NCBI RefSeq assembly: GCF_021432385.1
Contig: NZ_JAEACT010000004.1
Location: forward strand, 1,050,001 to 1,114,000
Direction: 5' to 3'
DNA from: Clostridium hydrogenum
GTDB taxonomy: Bacteria > Bacillota > Clostridia > Clostridiales > Clostridiaceae
DNA length: 64,000 bases
Shown here: piece after piece, positions 17,557 to 26,548 of the stretch
Layout: each line of letters starts with the position of its first letter
How positions within the stretch are numbered: position 1 is the first letter of the stretch
Notes under the pieces: model-generated
The model's database searches: none
Told to the model about the DNA's origin: nothing
Seen by the model: only the letters and a program-made list of their open reading frames with translations
Program-made: the position numbers and the translations under genes

Positions 17557-17573
17557 GTTTTTTTAATTAATAT

Positions 17574-17671
17574 AGGGTTACCGACTCAACTATTAAGTTA
17601 TGCATGCCTCATAATGCCTAGAACATGGCATTTTGAAACATGTATAACTTAAGTTTCGGTGCGATAACCCT
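17574..17671 (-). repeat. 98-bp palindromic element, copy 4 (intercistronic, inverted orientation)
   Basis: Reverse-complemented, it starts AGGGTTATCGCACCGAAACTT and ends TTGAGTCGGTAACCCT (each quoted end no longer than the arm tip). Its centre CAAAATGCCATGTTCTAGGC matches copy 1 closely. Its length is again exactly 98 bp. The outer tips are AGGGTTA/TAACCCT instead of AGATA/TATCT, so both tips have changed together. Confidence 0.8.
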
Positions 17672-17723
17672 TTACTCACACCAAACGTAAACTTAATAAA
17701 TATTTATACGCTATTTTAATAAC

Positions 17724-19019
17724 TTATTTTACAGTTTTCCAGTATTCCTGAATTTCATTAGCTAAACCTGCTTTATCAAGTTTACCAGCAACATATTTTT
17801 GCATAGATGCTCCTACTTTTGTTCCATGGTCAGAAGGTAAAACTGCCATGAATTCTATTGTGCGTTTGCTATTTACATAGTCTTTTATTGATTTTGATAA
17901 AGGATCATTAGGTGTCATTGTTATATTCTTAAATGCAGGAATTACATTAGCTTTATTTACTAAAGCCTCTTGACCATCTTTGCTATAAACTAACCAATTT
18001 AAGAATTTCTCAGCAGCTGCCTGCTGATCTTTATTATTATCTACCTTGTCTATTCCTATATATTTTGTAACTCCTACTGCAATTCCATTATTACCATAAT
18101 CAGAAGCATTGTTGCTTACAGGTACTGGTATAAATCCAAAGTCTGTGTTATCCCCTGCAAACTGCTTAATTTGTGGCCAAGCCCATTCTCCCATGAACCA
18201 GAAACCAACTTTTCCCTGTCCAATATATTGTTGATCTTTTTCATAAGTAGCTGATAACGGATCTGCTTTATCTATGTTATATTTCTTTAAAACATCCAAA
18301 GTATTTAGTATTCCATTATATTGCTTATTTTGAGTTAAGTTAACTTTTCCTGCCTTTAAATCATCTAAGAATTTAGCGTTTTCTTTAGGATCATTAGATT
18401 GTGTTCCATATACTGTTCCAAAGAAATGTGAGCCAAGTGACCAATCCATTGGTGAAAGAGCAACAGCTGATGCTCCTGTAGCTTGCACTTTTTGGAAAGC
18501 TTGTTCTAAATCATTTGTTGTTTTTATTGTCGTTGGATCTACCCCAGCTTTATCTAACACCTTTTTATTGTATATAATACCGTCACCCTCTACTGTAAGC
18601 GGAAATCCCATTATTTTTCCATCAAGTTTAACAGTATCAAGACTTCCGTCTTCTGCATCCTTAACCCATTTTTCACTTGATAAATCTAAAAATTTGTCTT
18701 TAAAACTAATAACATCACCTGGATCTACTATTGATAATGCTGGTGCATTCTGTGAAGAATACATTGTACTTAATTTTTGAAATGGTGACTGTCCAGTTGG
18801 ACATGGAATAACATTTATTGTTATGTTGGGATTAGCCTTTGAAAATGTTTTTGCCGCATCTTCTAGTTGTGTTTCAATTTCACCTTTTGAATTCATCATA
18901 CTTATTGTTACTTTTTTTGATGAACTTGATGAACTTGATTCACTAGTTCCACAACCCGCCAATAAACTACCTGTAACTGCAATTACGGCTATTAATGACA
19001 ATATTTTTTTACATTTCAT
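17724..19019 (-). CDS. Sugar-binding lipoprotein of the sucrose-locus ABC transporter
   Basis: A 431-residue extracellular solute-binding protein (family 1). It has a lipoprotein signal peptide with lipobox LLAGC and C23 as lipidation site, then a serine-rich linker. The fold markers include ENPNITINV-like NPNITINVIPCPTG, GFPLTVEGDGIIYNKKVLDKAG and GKVGFWFMGEWAWPQ. It captures the sugar outside the membrane and hands it to the two permeases. It is the first gene of the five-gene minus operon, driven from the promoter at 19089-19117. The ligand is likely sucrose or a related oligosaccharide, by context only. Confidence 0.92.
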   Translation of the reverse strand: MKCKKILSLIAVIAVTGSLLAGCGTSESSSSSSSKKVTISMMNSKGEIETQLEDAAKTFSKANPNITINVIPCPTGQSPFQKLSTMYSSQNAPALSIVDPGDVISFKDKFLDLSSEKWVKDAEDGSLDTVKLDGKIMGFPLTVEGDGIIYNKKVLDKAGVDPTTIKTTNDLEQAFQKVQATGASAVALSPMDWSLGSHFFGTVYGTQSNDPKENAKFLDDLKAGKVNLTQNKQYNGILNTLDVLKKYNIDKADPLSATYEKDQQYIGQGKVGFWFMGEWAWPQIKQFAGDNTDFGFIPVPVSNNASDYGNNGIAVGVTKYIGIDKVDNNKDQQAAAEKFLNWLVYSKDGQEALVNKANVIPAFKNITMTPNDPLSKSIKDYVNSKRTIEFMAVLPSDHGTKVGASMQKYVAGKLDKAGLANEIQEYWKTVK

Positions 19020-19088
19020 GTTTATTCCCCCTAAACTATTTTAATTGTTATCTTAGTTTAATTTTTTAAATATTCACTTGATGTTTTT

Positions 19089-19130
19089 ATTATATACGTT
19101 TACATTTTATATGTCAACCGTTTTCATGTG
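19089..19130 (-). promoter_or_regulatory. Sugar ABC operon promoter with two operator half-sites
   Basis: On the minus strand TTGACA (19117-19112), a 17-base spacer and TATAAT (19094-19089) form a consensus promoter. ATGAAAACGGTTGACAT (19126-19110) overlaps the -35 and GTAAACGTA lies in the spacer. Both resemble the operator at 11429. Another TTCGTTTACA site is at 19148-19157. Confidence 0.85.
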
Positions 19131-19267
19131 CTTTTTTATAAATATTATTCGTTTACATATGTGCAATCATACATATATATGTTGTAAAATGATTGAAATA
19201 TCTAAATTGACTGTCAATTATAATATAAAAAAGCATGTTAAAAAGGATGTCATTTCCATGGTACCGA

Positions 19268-19296
19268 TTGACATATAAAAACGTTTACCATATAAT
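19268..19296 (+). promoter_or_regulatory. GH32 sucrase promoter with operator in the spacer
   Basis: TTGACA (19268-19273), 17 bases and TATAAT (19291-19296). AAAACGTTTACC (19278-19289) sits in the spacer and ACCGATTGACAT overlaps the -35, mirroring the divergent ABC operon promoter. Confidence 0.85.
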
Positions 19297-19374
19297 ATAA
19301 GTCAAAATATATAGCCGTAGTTTTCCTATTAAAAGATTTCTATTTTTAAATATTTAGCACGGAGGAAAAATAGT

Positions 19375-20853
19375 ATGTTAAAAGAGTTTAAAATTGTAAA
19401 AGCTGAAGATGCTTTAAAAAAAGCGAGAAAAAATTTAAATAATCGTTATAGACTAGGATATCATATTATGGCACAAGCTAATTGGATAAATGATCCTAAT
19501 GGATTAATTCAATATAAAGGAGAGTATCATGTATTTTATCAGCATCATCCTTATGATGAAAACTGGGGACCTATGCATTGGGGCCATGTAAAAAGTAAGG
19601 ATCTTGTACATTGGGAGTATTGTCCAATTGCTTTAGCACCAGGAGATGGGTTCGACAAAGATGGATGCTTTTCAGGAAGTTCTGTTGATAATAATGGTGA
19701 ATTAACATTAATCTATACAGGTCATAATTATATAGATAAAGAAAAGGATACTTTTTATGAAAATCAGAATATTGCTGTAAGTACCGATGGAATAAATTTT
19801 AAGAAATTAAATCAAAATCCAATTATAGCCAAGCCACCTGTTGATAGTCTCCACCATTTTAGAGATCCAAAGGTATGGAAGCATGATGATAAATGGTATA
19901 TGGTATTAGGTAATGCTACTAAAGAAAATATAGGAAGAGCAATTTTATATATTTCAAAGGATTTGCGTAAGTGGGAATATGTTGGAGTACTTGCAACGAG
20001 TAATAGCGAACTTGGATATATGTGGGAATGCCCTGATTTCTTTGAGCTAGATGGAAAAAACGTATTAATATTTTCACCACAAGGTATAGATAAAAAAGGT
20101 GATTTATACTGCAATTTGCATCAAAATGGTTATTTAGTTGGAAAATATGATTATGAAAAAAATCAATTCACACATGGTTCATTTAAAGAACTAGATAATG
20201 GACATGATTTTTATGCAACTCAAACATTTTTAGATGATAAAGGGCGTAGAATTGCTATAGGTTGGATGGATATGTGGGAATCAGATATGATAACTAAACA
20301 AGATGGCTGGTGTGGAGCATTAACACTTCCACGTGTGCTTAGATTGGGGAAAAATAACAAGATTTTAATGAATCCTGTTGAAGAATTAAAAATGCTTCGC
20401 GAATCAGAATATAATGAATGTGTAAATAAGTATATATGTGATACTGAAAGTTATTTATCAAAATTAAATGATAAGTTAATAGAATTAAAAGTTGTATTTG
20501 ATTTAAATGATTGTAATGCAAAATCTTTTGGTCTGAAATTTAAAGGAGTAAAAAAAGAAGAAACTTTATTAACTTACAATTCAGATGATCAAAAATTAGT
20601 ACTTGACTGTTCTAAATGTGGAAAAGAAAAAGATGGAATTAGAAAATCTTCATTGGAAAAAACTTCAAAATTATTTTTACAAATATTTTTAGACAGATCA
20701 TCTATCGAAATATTTGTAAATGATGGAGAAGCAACCCTTACAAGTCGCATTTATCCTAAAGAAGATATGTTGGAAGTTGAAGTCTTCGCCAAGAGTGGTG
20801 GTGTGAGAGTAGAAGAATTTACTTATTGGACTTTGGGTGATATTTGGAGATAG
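19375..20853 (+). CDS. sacA: GH32 sucrose/sucrose-6-phosphate hydrolase
   Basis: A 492-residue cytoplasmic beta-fructofuranosidase without a signal peptide. The five-blade propeller has nucleophile D40 in WINDPNG (37-43), the stabiliser RDP at 163-165 and acid/base E218 in MWECPDF. FYQHHPYDENWGPMHWGH (54-71) and CFSGS (98-102) are further GH32 motifs. The beta-sandwich C-terminal domain includes FLDRSSIEIFVNDGEATLTS. GGAGG precedes the ATG. Because uptake here is by ABC transporter rather than PTS, free sucrose or short fructo-oligosaccharides are the likely substrates. The symbol is by family only. Confidence 0.92.
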   Translation: MLKEFKIVKAEDALKKARKNLNNRYRLGYHIMAQANWINDPNGLIQYKGEYHVFYQHHPYDENWGPMHWGHVKSKDLVHWEYCPIALAPGDGFDKDGCFSGSSVDNNGELTLIYTGHNYIDKEKDTFYENQNIAVSTDGINFKKLNQNPIIAKPPVDSLHHFRDPKVWKHDDKWYMVLGNATKENIGRAILYISKDLRKWEYVGVLATSNSELGYMWECPDFFELDGKNVLIFSPQGIDKKGDLYCNLHQNGYLVGKYDYEKNQFTHGSFKELDNGHDFYATQTFLDDKGRRIAIGWMDMWESDMITKQDGWCGALTLPRVLRLGKNNKILMNPVEELKMLRESEYNECVNKYICDTESYLSKLNDKLIELKVVFDLNDCNAKSFGLKFKGVKKEETLLTYNSDDQKLVLDCSKCGKEKDGIRKSSLEKTSKLFLQIFLDRSSIEIFVNDGEATLTSRIYPKEDMLEVEVFAKSGGVRVEEFTYWTLGDIWR

Positions 20854-21027
20854 ACTTCACAAGGAAATGTACATTAGAAGTATAATCATAAAAAACAATT
20901 CTAGTATTAATGTATTGATTTTATAAGTAAAATATAAAAAGATACTGATAAATTCCATTTTTTTGAAATGCATTGTTAATTTTATTTTATTGTGCTATCA
21001 TATTGAATTGTAAGGTGGTGGTAATTT

Positions 21028-21789
21028 ATGATTAATATAATACCTAATAGTCAAATCAGAAAAATAAATTATTACTGGCAAGACGTATTAGATTATAAAC
21101 CTCAAGATAAAATTTCCAGCTCACAAGTAATTCCAGAAAGCTGTTTAAAAGGTTCAAATAAAATAATGATATTTCATATAAATAAAATATCATTCTTAAA
21201 AACTGATCCACTTTTATTTGATGATGTAAGCAATTTTATAAGCACACATTATTCATATAAAACAGTAAATGGGGATTGCTTTATTAAAAATTTTAAAGGC
21301 ACTATATGCAAAAATGACACCATATACTTCTATTATCTTGCTGAAAACAATCTAATGCACGATACATTAGATTCAAATTACTTATTACGACTATTAACTC
21401 CTTCTGATGTAAGTTCTCTTAACAACTTAAAAAAATTATGTTCAAAAGCAGAACTGAAAATGTCCAATATAGATTTAACACAACCTGTTGTATTAGGTTG
21501 CTTTTATAAAAATAATTTAATTTGCGTATCAAGTTTAGAATTTTTGCAAAATGATATAGCAAACATAAAGGTTTTAATACATCCTGAATTCGAAAAGAAT
21601 GGAATAGGAAAACTTACGCTTAAAGCCATATGTCAATATGGACTTTCTCAAAATAAAATTATCCAATACAAATTTTCTGAAACTGATACTTATTCAAAAA
21701 TGATTGCCGAAACCTTGGGATTTAAATTGTATGTAATACAAGAAAACTTGGAAGTCGGAGGACAGAGTACAGAGTACAAAGTACAGTGA
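21028..21789 (+). CDS. GNAT-family acetyltransferase whose C-terminus is encoded by a repeat
   Basis: A 253-residue protein. Residues about 120-240 form a GNAT domain: VVLGCFYKNNLICVSSLEF, then IKVLIHPEFEKNGIGKLTLKA, the acetyl-CoA loop (quoted in part as HPEFEKNGIGKLTLKA), and a final MIAETLGFKLY. The N-terminal half is unrecognised. The last residues, GGQSTEYKVQ, and the stop codon are read from the left arm of family-1 element B1 (GACAGAGTACAGAGTACAAA), so the native end has been replaced. GGTGGTG precedes the ATG. The substrate is unknown. The catalytic core looks intact, so it may still be functional. Confidence 0.8.
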   Translation: MINIIPNSQIRKINYYWQDVLDYKPQDKISSSQVIPESCLKGSNKIMIFHINKISFLKTDPLLFDDVSNFISTHYSYKTVNGDCFIKNFKGTICKNDTIYFYYLAENNLMHDTLDSNYLLRLLTPSDVSSLNNLKKLCSKAELKMSNIDLTQPVVLGCFYKNNLICVSSLEFLQNDIANIKVLIHPEFEKNGIGKLTLKAICQYGLSQNKIIQYKFSETDTYSKMIAETLGFKLYVIQENLEVGGQSTEYKVQ

Positions 21790-21938
21790 AGGTAAATTTT
21801 CTGCTAAGGCAGAAAATTTTAAAAATAAAAATTATGATGCTCAGCTTTGCTGTGAGCATCACCTTTTATATTATATTTAAAGTAGCTATCGCATAAAATT
21901 ATTTTATGCACAAATCTTAAATATTGCGAACCATTATT
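21762..21938 (+). repeat. Family-1 palindromic element B1 (half-element)
   Basis: The left arm is ACAGAGT-type heptads running into GTGAAGGTAAATTTTCTGC. The hairpins AAATTTTCTGC/GCAGAAAATTT and GATGCTCAGC/GCTGTGAGCATC follow. A right heptad arm is absent; instead the sequence passes into a module (21891-21930) and then element B2. Its left arm is translated as the end of the upstream acetyltransferase. Confidence 0.7.
21891..21930 (+). repeat. 40-bp flanking module (GCATAAAATT...ATATTGCGAA)
   Basis: This stretch recurs inverted at 48046-48086 next to element I, with only a few differences. It contains its own small dyad GCATAAAA/TTTTATGC. A shortened form, ATTATTGCGAA, precedes element D at about 25359. 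It looks like another building block of family-1 elements. Confidence 0.6.
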
Positions 21939-22154
21939 CAGAGTACAACTGACAGAGTACAGAATACAGTGAAGGATGATTTTCTTCCGCCTTGCTACAG
22001 AAAATCTTATAACTTATTTTTTGATTGCTTACGCAATCGCTATATTATCAATATTGTTCAGCGAAGCTGACAATATTTAAGTTTAAGATTTACATGACGA
22101 AAGGAATGCAAATCAACCTTCGTTGTACTCTGTACTCTGTACTTTGTACTCTGC
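21939..22154 (+). repeat. Family-1 palindromic element B2 (AGTACAA-type arms)
   Basis: The left arm (ACAGAGT, ACAGAAT, ACAGTGAAGG) leads into the core GATGATTTTCTTCCGCCTTG, then ACAGAAAATC, GATTGCTTACGCAATC, CAGCGAAGCTG and AAGTTTAAGATTTACATGA. The right arm is CTGTACT/TTGTACT heptads. It ends 5 bases from the stop codon of the convergent ABC permease gene. Confidence 0.85.
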
Positions 22155-22159
22155 TTTTA

Positions 22160-23818
22160 TTATTCTAATTTTCCCAAGATTTCTGCTCCCTTTGCGCATA
22201 CTAATTTATATGTTACAAAGTCTACAACCAAGTACACAATCGAAATTGCAATAAAAGTTATAGTAGCACTCGGCATTGTAACTACTACTGCAATAACCGT
22301 AACAGCTCCAGCAATAATTGCAGGTACAACTGCAAATAAAACATTCAAATTTTGCTTAACAGCTCTTTGTTCATTATCCCACTCAAGCTTAGGGAACCTT
22401 ATATCGATTAAAATTCCTATTGCAGCTGAAAAGGCTATTCCAAAAGTTCCTGCAATTATAGAAAATAAGCCTATATAAATCGGAAGTTTCATTACTATAC
22501 ACGCAACGACTACTAAAAGTATGTGTCCTGCCAAAGCCACTATAATTCCAGAAAATAATTTTGCCGTAATTTGCTGTTCATATGATACAGGAATATACTT
22601 CATGACAAAGAAGTTATCACCCTCTCTTGAAATAGAAGTACATGTAACAACATTCATAGCTCCTATAAACACACCAAAAGCTGCAGCACCTGCTACAATT
22701 ATAGGATAATTTGAACTGGAGCCAAACAAACTTATTAATTGATCTTTAGAAGGCCCATTATTTTGTGATGTACCAAAAAATACAGGTATAATTATAATTA
22801 AAGGCCATATTACATCAGGAAGTACACAGTTAACAAAATATGCAGGGGTTCTAACAAGCAATTTTAGTTCTTTAATAGTATAAGCCGCTACAATTGATCT
22901 TCTATTAACTGCCTTAGATAATTCAGATTCATTCATTGCCTTCCTCTTTGAACCTGATTCAGAAAGTCCTACAACTCCCTTTAGGTAAAAAGCTTTACTT
23001 AAACTTAATATTATAACAAGACTCAAAATATTTATTAAAACAAAAATTGCAAGCTGTAAAAATCCATAAAAATTACTGCAATTAATGAGTGCATCAGCTG
23101 CAATCCTACCTCCTGGGAAAACACTTCCGGCCGTTTTACTTATATTTTTTATATTATTTGAAAATTGGTTAGCATTATGACCACCAACCATTCTACTAAC
23201 TATATTAATGCCAAAGGCAAAAACAACTCCAATTATTCCAGCCATCATCTTAAAAAAATCTTTGCTCTTTGATAAGTTAACTAATGGCATAATTAGCATA
23301 CTTATTAAAAGCGCTAAAGCAAGCGGCAATATTGGTAAAAAGGCTATAAGAATCACGCTATATACATAAAATAATGGATTAGCAGATGACCCAATTCCAT
23401 ATATAAGTGTACATGGTATTAAAATTATTCCTTCAAGAAAATATTCATATAAAAGTGTTACTGTAAATTTACTTGCTATTATAGTCTCTGGCTTTAATGG
23501 CAATGGAAGCAAGTAGTCAATATCCTTTGAAAAATAGAACACATTCATTACATAAAATATACCAAAGAAAAAAATAACAAATGCCATTCCAGAATAATTT
23601 AAAACTAAAATTAAGGACTCTAAATTTACTATCTTTAAGCCTTCATATAATGCTATATTTATGGTTGACAAGCAAAGTGCCAAAAATATAAATAAAATAA
23701 TTCCCATAACTATTTTAATCAATCTATTATCTGACATACCTATTTTTCTTTTGCTACTTCTCATCTCGGAACCCATTAAAAGATACTTAGTTAGTACAAA
23801 AAATTTATTTGTTTTCAT
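22160..23818 (-). CDS. ABC-2-type exporter permease
   Basis: A protein of about 552 residues with a dozen or so hydrophobic segments and few motifs, typical of large clostridial ABC export permeases. The start at ATG 23818 has GGAG about 9 bases upstream and overlaps the stop of the ATPase gene. The central soluble segment includes SESGSKRKAMNESELSKAVN before KELKLLVRTPAYFVNCVLPD. The substrate is unknown; the paired ATPase type is common in lipid, antibiotic or peptide export. The gene's 3' end abuts element B2. Confidence 0.85.
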   Translation of the reverse strand: MKTNKFFVLTKYLLMGSEMRSSKRKIGMSDNRLIKIVMGIILFIFLALCLSTINIALYEGLKIVNLESLILVLNYSGMAFVIFFFGIFYVMNVFYFSKDIDYLLPLPLKPETIIASKFTVTLLYEYFLEGIILIPCTLIYGIGSSANPLFYVYSVILIAFLPILPLALALLISMLIMPLVNLSKSKDFFKMMAGIIGVVFAFGINIVSRMVGGHNANQFSNNIKNISKTAGSVFPGGRIAADALINCSNFYGFLQLAIFVLINILSLVIILSLSKAFYLKGVVGLSESGSKRKAMNESELSKAVNRRSIVAAYTIKELKLLVRTPAYFVNCVLPDVIWPLIIIIPVFFGTSQNNGPSKDQLISLFGSSSNYPIIVAGAAAFGVFIGAMNVVTCTSISREGDNFFVMKYIPVSYEQQITAKLFSGIIVALAGHILLVVVACIVMKLPIYIGLFSIIAGTFGIAFSAAIGILIDIRFPKLEWDNEQRAVKQNLNVLFAVVPAIIAGAVTVIAVVVTMPSATITFIAISIVYLVVDFVTYKLVCAKGAEILGKLE

Positions 23819-24539
23819 CTTCAACCAACTCCAAAAACATTTTTTCAAGAGAACTTCCCTGCTCTTTAAGGCTATCCTTCATTTCTTTTATGGTTCCGCA
23901 AAATACTATTTTTCCTTTATTTATTATAGCAATTCTATCGCAAACTTTTTCTGCAACCTCAAGAACGTGTGTAGAAAAGAAAACTGTTTTTCCACTATCG
24001 GCATGTTTCCTCATCATTTCTTTTAAATTATATGCTGCTTTAGGATCAAGACCTGTAAGAGGCTCGTCTAATATCCATATACTAGGATCATGCATCAATG
24101 CACCCATTACAACAATTTTCTGTCTCATACCATGAGAATAACTTTGTATTTTGTCACTTAATGCATTTTCCATATCAAAATATTTGCTTAATTCTTCAAT
24201 TCTCTTTTTCCTTAATGATGTATCAACATCGTATATATCAGCCATAAAATTTAAATATTCTATACCTTTAAGTCTTAAAAACATATCTGGACTATCTGGA
24301 ACATAGCCTAATCTTTTTTTAGCCTCTAGTGGCTTTTCATTTATATCTATATCATCTACCTTAATACAGCCAGTATCATTTTTGATTATCCCCATAATCA
24401 TCTTTATGGTTGTACTCTTTCCTGCACCATTAGGGCCTAAAAATCCAAATATCTCACCAGAATTTATAGTAAGATTTAAGTCCTCAACGGCATTAGTTTT
24501 TCCGTTGTAAGTTTTAGTTACATTGGTTATCTCTATCAT
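23805..24539 (-). CDS. ABC transporter ATP-binding protein
   Basis: A 244-residue ATPase: Walker A GPNGAGKST, signature YSHGMRQK, Walker B WILDEP followed by LTGLDP, and switch histidine in STHVLE. The start at 24539 is preferred (GGAGG before it); upstream in-frame codons would give a hydrophobic tail unlike the family. It pairs with the overlapping permease to form an exporter. The region upstream to 24722 holds its promoter and nothing else that I recognise. Confidence 0.92.
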   Translation of the reverse strand: MIEITNVTKTYNGKTNAVEDLNLTINSGEIFGFLGPNGAGKSTTIKMIMGIIKNDTGCIKVDDIDINEKPLEAKKRLGYVPDSPDMFLRLKGIEYLNFMADIYDVDTSLRKKRIEELSKYFDMENALSDKIQSYSHGMRQKIVVMGALMHDPSIWILDEPLTGLDPKAAYNLKEMMRKHADSGKTVFFSTHVLEVAEKVCDRIAIINKGKIVFCGTIKEMKDSLKEQGSSLEKMFLELVEDENK

Positions 24540-24722
24540 TTTAATTTCCTCCACAAAACAAATTTGATTTTTGTTATAGTAATTATATAACAGCAGCAAC
24601 ATTATTTCAATATATAAATTACTTAATCCTCACAAAAATGTTAATATCGTAAAGTATATAGATATACAACTTGGAACATTGAAATTGCGAATTCGAATTT
24701 TATCCTGACAGCAATATTTTTT

Positions 24723-24920
24723 CAATTCACAGTTCACGATGCACAATTCACAATGAATGATGATTTACCTTTCGATTCTCTCAGGTAAATCTTAAACTTA
24801 AATGTTGTTAGCTTCGCTAAGCACCACATATGGCACAATTGCGTAAGCAATAAAAAAAGTTTTCAGATTTTTCTACGCTCGCGTAGAAAAATCATCCTTA
24901 ATTGTGCATTGTGAACTGTT
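24723..24920 (-). repeat. Family-1 palindromic element C (ATTCACA arms, inverted core)
   Basis: The left arm is heptads CAATTCAC, AGTTCAC, GATGCAC, AATTCAC, then AATGAATGATGATTTACC. The right arm is ATCCTTAATTGTGCATTGTG. The core is the reverse complement of that in elements B2 and D: AGGTAAATCTTAAACTTAA comes first, then AGCTTCGCT and TTGCGTAAGCAA. The right arm provides the TTG that opens the truncated frame at 24902. Confidence 0.85.
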
Positions 24921-25357
24921 CAAAAACTGCAAGCAATGATAGGTATGGTGAATATTTTGATCGATACTATGAAAAAAGAAAGCATACAGAAGAATGGTTA
25001 TATAGTGAATTTATAAAAAACGGCGGCAAACCAGAAACTAAACATCCTATTTATTTTGTATTATGCGAATGTAAAAGCTTTCAAAACTTTTTCGGTAATA
25101 AAGATCAAATTCAAATCCCTTTAAAAAATATAGACAGTGCACATATCAGTTTTACACCAAGGGATAGCATGTACCTTAAAGATATGGGATTAACAAAAGG
25201 TACTATATGGAATAAAGATCATTTTTTGAGTATGATGACGGAATCTAACAAAAGCATAAGTGATTTTATCATAAACTTACCAGCATTTTATGGTCAATTA
25301 GGTGGTTACATTGAAGTCCAATTATGGAGTGACAACTATATTAAACACTTATTATAA
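24902..25357 (+). pseudogene. 5'-truncated hypothetical gene joined to a family-1 element
   Basis: An open frame of 151 codons. The first codons (MCIVNC) are read from the arm of element C and there is no ribosome binding site. The body, from about DRYGEYFDRYYEKRKHTEEW onward, has ordinary clostridial codon use and a mixed soluble composition with a tryptophan near the end. I do not recognise a family. No in-frame ATG exists before the middle of the frame (PRDSMYLKDMG), so the native 5' end appears to have been lost when the element arrived or recombined. It is probably not expressed as a normal protein. Confidence 0.6.
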
Positions 25358-25379
25358 AATTATTGCGAAGTATTAAACC

Positions 25380-25590
25380 AAAGTACAGAGTACAAAGTAT
25401 AAAGTACAAAGAAGGATAATTTTCTTCCGCTTTGCTACAGAAAATCTTATAACTTATTTTTGATTGCTTACGCAATCGCGTCATTACTGTTGTTAGCGAA
25501 GCTAACAACAGCTAAGTTTAAGATTTACCTGACGTAAGGAAAGGTAAATCATCCTTCTCTGTACTCTGTACTTTGTACTTTGTATTCTGC
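25380..25590 (+). repeat. Family-1 palindromic element D (AGTACAA arms, best-preserved copy)
   Basis: The left arm is AGTACAG, AGTACAA, AGTATAA, AGTACAA, AGAAGG; the right arm is CCTTC then TCTGTAC, TCTGTAC, TTTGTAC, TTTGTAT. Between them are four hairpins: GATAATTTTCTTCCGC...ACAGAAAATC, GATTGCTTACGCAATC, GTTGTTAGCGAAGCTAACAA and GATTTACCTGACG...GGTAAATC. The element ends exactly at the ldh stop codon. Confidence 0.9.
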
Positions 25591-26529
25591 CTAAAGATCT
25601 TTTAATAATTCCTTTAAAGTTTTAGCAGAATTATGCAATTGATCTTTTTCTTCATCTTTTAAAGGAACTTCTAATATCTGTTTTACCCCAGTAACACCTA
25701 TAATAGAAGGTACCCCCATATATATTCCATCAACTCCATATTGTCCTTCTAACAATGAAGAAGTTGTTAATATGGAGTTTTCATCTCTTATAATAGCCTC
25801 TACAATTCTTCTAACTGCAAGTGCAACTGCGTAATAAGTTGCTCCTTTTTTCTTTATAATTTCATAGGCTGCATTTTTTACATCTTCATGAACTTTAAAT
25901 TTAAGTTCTCCTTCACATCTATTGCAAGCTATTCTGCAATATTCGTTTACATCCATTCCTGCTATATTTGTAAGACTCCAAGTAGCTATTTCTGAATCCC
26001 CGTGTTCACCCATGATGTAAGTGTGAATATTTCTTGCATCAATCCCAAAATGCTTACTAAGCATATATCTAAATCTTGAAGTATCAAGAACTGTTCCTGA
26101 GCCTATTACTCTTTCCTTAGGGAATCCAGATAATTTATAAGTTATATAAGTGAGTATATCTACTGGATTTGAAACAACTAGTAAAATTGCATCTGGATTG
26201 TATTTTACAACCTCTGGAACTATAGATTTAAATATATTATAATTTTTATTTATTAAATCGAGTCTTGTTTCTCCAGGTTTTTGAGCTGCACCTGCTGTAA
26301 TTATAACTATATCAGAATCTTTAGTATCTATATAATCTCCTGATTTTATTTCTACTGGTTTTACAAAAGCTGCTCCATGTGACAAATCCATGGCTTCGCC
26401 TTCAGCCTTATCCTTATTAACATCAACTATTACTATCTCAGACGCAAGTCCACCGTTCATAATTGCAAATGCTGTAGACGATCCAACAAATCCTGCACCT
26501 ACTATTGATATTTTCGTATTCTTATTCAT
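25591..26529 (-). CDS. ldh: L-lactate dehydrogenase
   Basis: A 312-residue NAD-dependent enzyme reducing pyruvate to L-lactate. The Rossmann motif GAGFVGSS is at the N-terminus, [11 protein letters not shown] in the middle, and the catalytic His is in [12 protein letters not shown] 26529 has GGAGGAG seven bases before it, so the upstream in-frame codons are not used. It is monocistronic. The 5' leader contains a 98-bp palindrome (26549-26646) immediately before the ribosome binding site, and the 3' end abuts element D, so both ends of the gene touch repeats. Confidence 0.95.
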   Translation of the reverse strand: MNKNTKISIVGAGFVGSSTAFAIMNGGLASEIVIVDVNKDKAEGEAMDLSHGAAFVKPVEIKSGDYIDTKDSDIVIITAGAAQKPGETRLDLINKNYNIFKSIVPEVVKYNPDAILLVVSNPVDILTYITYKLSGFPKERVIGSGTVLDTSRFRYMLSKHFGIDARNIHTYIMGEHGDSEIATWSLTNIAGMDVNEYCRIACNRCEGELKFKVHEDVKNAAYEIIKKKGATYYAVALAVRRIVEAIIRDENSILTTSSLLEGQYGVDGIYMGVPSIIGVTGVKQILEVPLKDEEKDQLHNSAKTLKELLKDL

Positions 26530-26548
26530 CTTACACTCCTCCAATTAA

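Noticed and set aside
19095-19289. CGTTTAC/GTAAACG sites as CcpA cre boxes only
   Set aside because: They resemble cre half sites, but the longer dyads shared with the 11429 operator and the adjacent LacI-type gene make a local repressor the simpler reading; dual control is not excluded.
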